In this document: positions 23,368 to 28,004 of the stretch, piece by piece
How the letters are laid out: each line of letters begins with the position of its first letter
Numbering within the stretch: the first letter of the stretch is position 1
From: Candidatus Latescibacterota bacterium
Lineage (GTDB): Bacteria; Latescibacterota; UBA2968; UBA8231
Reading direction: 5' to 3'
Length of the DNA stretch: 28,004 bases
Assembly: GCA_021295675.1 (NCBI GenBank)
Contig: JAGWBY010000035.1
Span: 1 to 28,004 of the forward strand
Position numbers and translations under genes: made by a program
The notes under the pieces: model-generated
The model's input: the letters and a program-made list of their open reading frames with translations, nothing else
What the model was told of the DNA's origin: nothing
Database searches by the model: none

Positions 23368-24468
23368 TTAGGTGCTCTGAATATAAGCAGCAATAGCCCT
23401 TCTTTTAAGGGGGTACTCGTTCGAGAGCCGCTCAACCTCTTTAGGATCACGTAGGCGATCCTTCCAGTATCGGGCAACCTTCTCGTCTAGTTTTGTCAAG
23501 ATCCTTTCTGCCTCGTTCCCTTCTATGTTTTGCAAGACCCTTTCTGGCCCGTTCTCCTCTATGTTTTGCAAGACCCCTTTTGCCTCGATACTGTCCACTG
23601 GCTCCTGAGAGGGAACTGGGATGACCCAGTATGGCAAGTCTGGATTCTCTTGGCTCAGCCGATTCTGCTCTTGTTCAGAGACATGGTCTCCGTTACATAT
23701 CACCGATTCGTCTGTAAAGTCGAGTGCATATCTGCACCCAGTGCAGTCGTCTATCACATTCGCGTATGGCTTTCCTTGCCAAACACGAGCTCGTACTGGA
23801 CAGCCATCGACATGGATCGCAAATCCTCGATTGATACGGGGACGAATCGTTGCCTTGGAAAGAACACGCTTACGTCTCTGTGCCTCGGCCGCATTGTAAA
23901 CCCATTGTTTGTGATCGCCTGCTTCAACTACCAGCCTCTCCAAGTCTTCCGGGCGAAAGTCGCGAGGCGCATCCGACAGGTCTATCTCAAGAGTTGATAC
24001 ATCGAGATCTCGAATCCGCCTCTGCTTGCGGTGGTCAACCGCGTGAGTTACTCGTATCTCTATGAATAACTTACTATCTCCTACATGAGCTAGCACGTCG
24101 GGAACGATGTTTTTCTCCCCCCGGTACTCTAGCTTGACTGAGTCAAGCTGGTAGCGTTTCTCTGGTGTTATGACATCGGTTCTATTGTAGAACTTGACTT
24201 GGACAGCCGGCAATATGATCTCCTTTCGCCTCGCCAGTATGTCCTTTGCGGCTAGATGGAGTGCTGTCTCTGCTGCGTACTGGCAGGGGTCACCTGCTAC
24301 ATGAGCGAAGTGATGCTCCTTGTACTTCCCCTTTTTAGCAATCAGTCGCTCGTTGCATGATGGGCAGACGCACTCACATGCGAGGCCGCGTTCGACTTGG
24401 GAAACATGGACCAACGCTCCCTCCTTGTTGATGCCATGTCGCAGATCATTTGAGGCATGAGTCGGCAT
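23368..24468 (-). CDS. CoiA-like protein: Zn-finger plus PD-(D/E)xK-type nuclease domain
   Basis: A 366-residue protein resembling the competence protein CoiA family. The N-terminus has a Cys/His cluster, Cys31, Cys33, Cys35 and Cys38 (CECVCPSCNERL), then HHFAH at 52-56 and Cys62. Asp124 (IVPDVLAHVG) and Glu137 (LFIEIRVTH) fit a PD-(D/E)xK nuclease core, with Arg139 where many have Lys and CoiA has Gln. The C-terminus carries a 12-residue repeat (RVLQNIEGNEAE type) and an acidic/basic helical tail. AAGGAG precedes the ATG at 24468. Longer in-frame starts exist only because the gene lies in the remains of a Gfo/Idh gene. Role unknown: CoiA acts on incoming DNA during transformation, but stand-alone relatives are uncharacterised. 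Confidence 0.8.
   Translation of the reverse strand: MPTHASNDLRHGINKEGALVHVSQVERGLACECVCPSCNERLIAKKGKYKEHHFAHVAGDPCQYAAETALHLAAKDILARRKEIILPAVQVKFYNRTDVITPEKRYQLDSVKLEYRGEKNIVPDVLAHVGDSKLFIEIRVTHAVDHRKQRRIRDLDVSTLEIDLSDAPRDFRPEDLERLVVEAGDHKQWVYNAAEAQRRKRVLSKATIRPRINRGFAIHVDGCPVRARVWQGKPYANVIDDCTGCRYALDFTDESVICNGDHVSEQEQNRLSQENPDLPYWVIPVPSQEPVDSIEAKGVLQNIEENGPERVLQNIEGNEAERILTKLDEKVARYWKDRLRDPKEVERLSNEYPLKRRAIAAYIQST
23522..23576 (-). repeat. 36-bp tandem repeat inside the CoiA-like gene
   Basis: TCTATGTTTTGCAAGACCC occurs at 23522-23540 and again at 23558-23576, a 36-bp period. A diverged third copy lies at about 23486-23521. The period is 12 codons, so the reading frame is kept and the protein has a VLQNIE..-type repeat. 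Confidence 0.85.
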
Positions 24469-24502
24469 AAGGACTCCTTCCGTTTGGGGTGAAAAGTTGG
24501 CC

Positions 24503-24592
24503 GGGGCGTCCAAAACGCAGGCCGTCCGAGACGGTCCGGGCTCATCCCTCGTCTCTGTACCGTCAGTGAGACGGACGCCCCAGAGACGAGGG
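24503..24592 (-). promoter_or_regulatory. Structured leader with nested and competing hairpins upstream of the CoiA-like gene
   Basis: A perfect 12-bp inverted repeat joins 24546-24557 (CCCTCGTCTCTG) with 24581-24592 (CAGAGACGAGGG). Inside it CCGTC (24560-24564) pairs with GACGG (24570-24574), and the same CCGTC/GACGG hairpin occurs again at 24522-24534. GGACGCCCC (24573-24581) is also perfectly complementary to GGGGCGTCC (24503-24511), which would compete with the 12-bp stem. The region lies inside the insert, 35 bases upstream of the ATG at 24468. It could be a regulatory leader, a small RNA or the end structure of a mobile element. Confidence 0.6.
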
Positions 24593-24901
24593 GACATTAG
24601 TAGCTTCCCGAAAATCGGTTTGCCGGCGTTGAGCGTTTGATGGCAAACGGCGCGTGCTGGTGGAAGTAGTTGGCCAGCACGACCGCGTCTAGGTCGCCGC
24701 CGAGGAATGCGTCGTAATCGACCGTTGAGCACCTTGCCCTCTGCCATGAGGCGCTCTTCCCATATATCGCAAATGGAGACCAGTTCCATGCCGGTCGCTG
24801 TAGCCGCTTGCATGAAGGAGCGGCCGCGACCGACGCCGACTACGCCGACGCGGATGAGACGTTGTTTGCCGCGTCTTTTGGCCATGGTTTGATCCTGTGG
24901 A

Positions 24902-26197
24902 TTAGAACGTCCCGGGTTTAGGCGTTGCCGGAGGCCAGTAGCCGTCAGGGTCTTCGTCCCACGCCGTGCCGCACATCCGCGAGATAACTGCCCATTCGGC
25001 TGCGGTCAGGTGGGCGTGATTGTGGAAGAGGAAGCGCTGTAGCCCGGCCGCTTCCGAAGCTTGGAGGATGCGGTAGAGATCGCCGGCGGTCATGGGATCG
25101 CCGCCGTGAGGCATGCGCCCGGTATCGACCCAGGGCAGGATTTTTTGCGGGTCGCCGACCGCGGCGATGGCGCGGCGCGTCTCTTCCTGCACCACCTCGT
25201 CGAAAAACGCCTGCGGAAATCCCAGTTCCATATCGGCTAGGCACTCCACCTCGGGCAGGCGAATGCCGAGCCAAGCGCGGAGCACCGTCCAGCACTGCGC
25301 CTCGCTCAACACCGGATTCCACTCCTGAATCTGCTGCACCCAGCGGGCGACTGTGCCATACATCCCGTCAAATCCGCGATGCCAGAAGTAGTGCTTGACT
25401 AAGAGCAAATCCACGATCTGGCCCCAGGCGTGGAAGTCGAGCGCGGTCATGCCGGAAAACACCGCCGAGCGCGGGCCGTTGCCCAAGAGCAGTTGGCGCG
25501 GCAATTCGTCGATGGCTTGGCGGAAATCGCGGCCTTGGCGGATGCCGTCTTCGCGGCGCCAGCGCAGCCAGTAGAGCGCGTCCTCGTTGATGTCGAAGAG
25601 GTTCATCTCCGAGAGCACGCCGTGGTCACCATAGTAGTCCACTTCGGCGGGCGTGAAGCTCTGGAAGCGCTGGAGCAAATGCTGGCGGCCCCGATCCAAG
25701 CGTTCAGCGTCGTAGCCTCTAGCCGTTGCTTCTCGGCGCTGGCCGTCGTTGAGCGGACGGAAGACCGCGTTGCCGTGGTGATACGTCAGCTCGTAGGGCG
25801 ACTCGGTCCAGCCATCGACAATGCCGCCGTCGGCTTCTGGGAAAGCCGCGAAGATATCCTCCCAAGACGCGGCGTGTAGCTGGGTGCCGTAGGGATCATC
25901 CTCTAGCGGCAGGCCCTCGGCGGCAATGGTGCCGGAGGCGGGGGCGAAGATCATTACGGTCCAGCCGCGTCTTTTGGCGTCGGCCAGCATGGCGTGCAGG
26001 AGCTTTTCTTTGTCGGGTTGCAGGGGCACGTCGCGCAGTTCGGCTTTGAGGCCGCGCTTTTGGTAGGGCGCGGGATCGCCCTTGAACGCGGGGATGGTAC
26101 TCTGGCCCTGCTCGTCGGCAAAGACCAGGCGGCCAAAGGCAAGGCCGCGAATACCGCCTTGTTCCCAGGCGTCGAAGATGCGCTCGTAGTCGGACAT
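24902..26197 (-). CDS. Conserved-type protein of unknown function, possibly a TIM-barrel glycoside-hydrolase-like protein
   Basis: A 431-residue protein without a signal peptide or membrane segment. I cannot assign a family. The start, MSDYERIFDAWEQGGIRGLAFGRLVFADE, and MLADAKRRGWTVMIFAPASG suggest a strand-helix barrel. A His/Trp/Asp/Glu-rich middle (YELTYHHGN, VDYYGDHGVLSEMNLFDINED, LLLVKHYFWHRGFDGMYG) and FLFHNHAHLTAAEW near the C-terminus would suit a carbohydrate-active or metal-dependent enzyme, but this is inference. GAGG lies five bases before the ATG at 26197; the frame stays open far upstream but there only mirrors the opposite-strand dioxygenase gene. It is the first gene of the minus-strand run with the Gfo/Idh copies (16-base gap), hinting at sugar metabolism. 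Confidence 0.75.
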   Translation of the reverse strand: MSDYERIFDAWEQGGIRGLAFGRLVFADEQGQSTIPAFKGDPAPYQKRGLKAELRDVPLQPDKEKLLHAMLADAKRRGWTVMIFAPASGTIAAEGLPLEDDPYGTQLHAASWEDIFAAFPEADGGIVDGWTESPYELTYHHGNAVFRPLNDGQRREATARGYDAERLDRGRQHLLQRFQSFTPAEVDYYGDHGVLSEMNLFDINEDALYWLRWRREDGIRQGRDFRQAIDELPRQLLLGNGPRSAVFSGMTALDFHAWGQIVDLLLVKHYFWHRGFDGMYGTVARWVQQIQEWNPVLSEAQCWTVLRAWLGIRLPEVECLADMELGFPQAFFDEVVQEETRRAIAAVGDPQKILPWVDTGRMPHGGDPMTAGDLYRILQASEAAGLQRFLFHNHAHLTAAEWAVISRMCGTAWDEDPDGYWPPATPKPGTF

Positions 26198-26255
26198 GAC
26201 CGCCTCTAAGGGCTGGCCGATGCGGATCCGTGTTCTCCTGTTGATTGGTAGGCGC

Positions 26256-26284
26256 AATATATCGCGTCGGTGGGGCGGCGTCCA
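26256..26284 (-). promoter_or_regulatory. Candidate promoter of the TIM-barrel-like / Gfo-Idh operon
   Basis: On the minus strand TGGACG (26284-26279) and TATATT (26261-26256) are 17 bases apart, about 60 bases before the start of the gene at 26197. This is a moderate match to sigma70 consensus by eye. Confidence 0.4.
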
Positions 26285-26314
26285 TTGCTGATTGATTGGA
26301 GCAGCGGCTATATT
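26285..26314 (+). promoter_or_regulatory. Candidate promoter of the dioxygenase-like gene
   Basis: TTGCTG (26285-26290) and TATATT (26309-26314) are 18 bases apart and lie about 50 bases before the ATG at 26363. The -35 match is weak. It lies back to back with the candidate minus-strand promoter in the 165-base divergent gap. Confidence 0.35.
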
Positions 26315-26362
26315 GTCTTCTGTTAAAACGCCGACGCTGATTCTGGACAAAGGAGGTATCCA

Positions 26363-28004
26363 ATGGACCGCGATGTGATGACCAATGAAGAGAATTACTG
26401 TTTCGACGTGGCTGGGTATTTGCACGTGCCGGGGACGTTGACTCGGCCGGAGGTCGAGCGGCTCAATAGGGAGATCGACGCCGTGGGGGAGACGGAGGGG
26501 ATGCTGGGCTGGCCGGGGCAGGCGCGGGAGCCGTTCCGCGATTTGCTGGTGCATCCGGCGTTGGTGTGGTATCTCAATCAGCTCGTCGGCGAGGGGTTTA
26601 TCCTCGACCGCGCACCGGAAGTCTGGTGTGAGGAGACCTGCGACACGAGTGCGTCGCTGGTGGGTGGCAACGAGCCTCGGGACCCCGCCATTGCGTACTA
26701 CTTCCAGAACGGGCGGCGCTTCAGCGAGGGAGTGCGGGTGCTGTGGGCGCTGGAGGATGTGGAGGAGGAGGACGGCGGTTTTGTGTTGGTGCCGTGTAGC
26801 CACAAGGGCAATGCGGCGACGCCAGAGGAGGTGGCGACAGGGGCCGACGATATGGGGCTTACCTTGCAGCCGACGCTCAAGGCGGGGGATTTGCTGATTG
26901 TGGCGCTGGCGACGGTGCAGGGGATGCGGCCGTGGAAGGGGAAAGGGCGTCAGCGGCTGTTGAGCTACGAATTTGTGGGGCGCGGCGCGATCCGCAGCGC
27001 GGGGACGGGGCCGAAGACCGAGGCGGAGCCGCGCCCGGAATGGCACGCTGAATTGAGTGAGGTACAGCAGGCCTCGCTCTACAAGCCGGGCTACCAAGCC
27101 ACGACTCCGCCGCCGACGATTGTGACCGATGGCAAGACGACGCGGATGGAATCCGGGGTTTTTCATCCGTCGCTTTTGCAGGTAGATCCCGACAGCGGTA
27201 TTGATTACCGGGAATTTTACTTTTGGGACCTCAACGGCTATCTGGTCTTGCGCGGGGTGATGGACGAGGAGTGGTTGGCCGCAGCCAACGAGGCAGTGGA
27301 TCGCTTTGAGGATAGGATCCAAGTCGGCGAAGAGTTGGCGCGGGGGTCCAAAAGTCTGGCGGGAACGGGGCGGCCCTTGTTGAATGGACTGCTGGAACTG
27401 CCCCAGCCGTATTGCGAACCGTTCCGGCGCATGGTCGCGCATCCGGCGGTCGAGCACCGGCTGAATTGGATGGGTGGCAGCGGCGGGCGGATGGGTGGAG
27501 CGACGGGTTTTGTCTCGGTCAAGGGTACCAGCGGCCACTCGCTACACGACGCCAACGAGCCGCTCAACCCCGGTCGCGGCTATGTGTACCACAATGGCCG
27601 CAGCTATTGCGAGGCGATTACCGTGACTTGGCAACTCAGGGACGTGCGGGCGGGCGACGGGGGGTTTGCCTGCGTGCCGGGCAGCCACAAGGCATACTAC
27701 AAATTGCCTCCCGGCGTGCGGACTTGCGACCGAGATATGGGGCTGGTCAAACACGTCGAGATGCAGGCCGGCGACGTGCTGTTCTTCGGCGACGGCGGCA
27801 CGACGCACGGAGCGTTGGCTTGGAAGAGCGAGATTGCGCGGCGGGGCATCCTGATCAAGTATTCGTCGCGCAACTTCAACCGCAGCGGCGGCGAGATGGT
27901 CCACCCGGAAAACCGCTGGGGCGAATTGGTCGAGGGGATGAGCGACGCCCAGTTGGCGGTGATGCGCGGCCCGGACCGCGATGTGTTCAACAACAACGTG
28001 CCGC
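26363..28004 (+). CDS. Phytanoyl-CoA dioxygenase (PhyH)-like protein with two tandem domains, C-terminus cut by window edge
   Basis: At least 547 residues, open to the right edge. AAAGGAGG precedes the ATG by seven bases. Two homologous PhyH-type double-stranded beta-helix domains are visible. Domain 1 (about 10-240) has LWALEDVEEEDGGFVLVPCSHKG but lacks the expected metal His before it, and reads ATVQGMRPW where a distal His is expected. Domain 2 (about 285 on) has GHSLHDANEPL, TWQLRDVRAGDGGFACVPGSHKAYY and GDGGTTHGALAW, with candidate iron-binding His residues and a later Arg (ARRGILIKYSSR) for 2-oxoglutarate. This suggests a degenerate first and an active second domain. Such proteins are Fe(II)/2-oxoglutarate hydroxylases. 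The substrate is unknown; the ordered function of two domains is inference. Confidence 0.85.
   Translation, partial: MDRDVMTNEENYCFDVAGYLHVPGTLTRPEVERLNREIDAVGETEGMLGWPGQAREPFRDLLVHPALVWYLNQLVGEGFILDRAPEVWCEETCDTSASLVGGNEPRDPAIAYYFQNGRRFSEGVRVLWALEDVEEEDGGFVLVPCSHKGNAATPEEVATGADDMGLTLQPTLKAGDLLIVALATVQGMRPWKGKGRQRLLSYEFVGRGAIRSAGTGPKTEAEPRPEWHAELSEVQQASLYKPGYQATTPPPTIVTDGKTTRMESGVFHPSLLQVDPDSGIDYREFYFWDLNGYLVLRGVMDEEWLAAANEAVDRFEDRIQVGEELARGSKSLAGTGRPLLNGLLELPQPYCEPFRRMVAHPAVEHRLNWMGGSGGRMGGATGFVSVKGTSGHSLHDANEPLNPGRGYVYHNGRSYCEAITVTWQLRDVRAGDGGFACVPGSHKAYYKLPPGVRTCDRDMGLVKHVEMQAGDVLFFGDGGTTHGALAWKSEIARRGILIKYSSRNFNRSGGEMVHPENRWGELVEGMSDAQLAVMRGPDRDVFNNNVP

Larger units (their letters stand above)
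23370..24617. mobile_element. 1,248-bp insert carrying one CoiA-like gene, flanked by a 3-bp repeat
   Basis: The intact Gfo/Idh copy reads CATTACGTGTTTGCCGGCG. In the duplicated copy this is split: CATTACGTGTT ends at 23369 and GTTTGCCGGCG restarts at 24618. GTT is present on both sides (23367-23369 and 24618-24620), as expected for a 3-bp target duplication. The insert holds the CoiA-like ORF and a stem-loop-rich leader, ends within the ORF's stop codon, and has no transposase or clear terminal inverted repeats. How it moved is unknown. Confidence 0.6.
23290..24885 (-). pseudogene. Duplicated 5' part of the Gfo/Idh gene, interrupted by the CoiA-like insert
   Basis: From 24885 the sequence repeats the start of the gene at 23233 with few changes (IRVGVVGVGRGRSFMQAATA, GMELVSICDIWEERLMAEGK). 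It then has an 11-base and a 1-base deletion relative to that copy, reaches LNAGK at 24618, breaks off, and resumes at 23369 with the next bases of the same gene until about 23290. The last two thirds are missing. The ORF stays open through the break and runs into the CoiA-like gene, because the small deletions and the insert are each net multiples of three. AGGA lies eight bases before the ATG at 24885. It follows the TIM-barrel-like gene by 16 bases. Confidence 0.85.

Noticed and set aside
23234..24620. Terminal inverted repeats of a classical insertion sequence around the CoiA-like insert
   Set aside because: The two ends do not match in inverted orientation, and no transposase is encoded. 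Only the 3-bp direct repeat is supported.
23368..24885. A single 505-residue ORF starting with Gfo/Idh sequence and ending with the CoiA-like domain
   Set aside because: The first 139 residues are frameshifted Gfo/Idh remnant and leader hairpin sequence. The CoiA-like gene has its own ribosome site and ATG at 24468. The fusion follows from the insert and the small deletions being multiples of three.
24902..27538. An 878-residue minus-strand ORF across the divergent gap
   Set aside because: Upstream of 26197 it is the mirror of the dioxygenase-like gene, rich in Arg and Pro, and has no ribosome site. Only 24902-26197 is kept.
1..28004. CRISPR array, rRNA or tRNA genes
   Set aside because: No regularly spaced repeats or recognisable RNA-gene signatures were seen by reading; a covariance-model search was not possible.

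Overview
The window looks like a chromosome segment from an uncultured, GC-rich bacterium of the FCB side of the tree, most like Candidatus Latescibacterota or a Poribacteria-like lineage. This is inference. It rests on a secreted protease ending in an NYPNPFN-type FlgD-like sorting domain, outer-membrane beta-barrels with a C-terminal aromatic residue, and several Gfo/Idh, sugar-isomerase, VOC, phytanoyl-CoA-dioxygenase-like and dimethylglycine-dehydrogenase-like genes. No rRNA or tRNA gene was seen.

Layout. 1-2634 (minus): a sugar-phosphate-isomerase-like gene, a VOC protein and an S9 peptidase that runs off the left edge, probably one operon. 2782-2991: an orphan Phd-type antitoxin. 3148-9134 (plus): an outer-membrane barrel, an M6 metalloprotease with beta-helix and sorting domain, and nadB, which overlaps the protease by ATGA. 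9120-11259 (minus): a barrel / repeat lipoprotein / barrel cassette. 11412-12687 (minus): a frameshifted APC permease. 12797-16735 (plus): a Cache-domain protein, a small protein plus PIN-domain protein pair, guaA in three pieces, and an MNT-HEPN (MntA-HepT-like) pair. 16736-18175 (minus): tyrS with a leader. 18190-21995 (plus): a frameshifted Gfo/Idh gene, a DMGDH-like fusion protein and an aminomethyltransferase scrap. 22000-26197 (minus): a TIM-barrel-like protein, a broken Gfo/Idh copy interrupted by a 1.25-kb insert carrying a CoiA-like gene, and a second Gfo/Idh copy with an internal deletion. 26363-28004 (plus): a two-domain phytanoyl-CoA-dioxygenase-like protein, cut by the right edge.

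The most striking element is upstream of tyrS. A good sigma70-type promoter is followed by a 20-codon ORF with four consecutive Tyr codons, then an intrinsic terminator just before tyrS. A segment at the leader stop codon is complementary to the terminator's 5' arm. This is the full logic of ribosome-mediated transcription attenuation, here for a tyrosyl-tRNA synthetase in a lineage where I know of no description of it.

Other points: a compact insert with a CoiA-like nuclease gene, an elaborate stem-loop leader and 3-bp flanking repeats; two toxin-antitoxin-type modules on either side of guaA; and frame breaks in at least four conserved genes. The breaks may be real decay or assembly error, and should be resolved before inferring lost functions.
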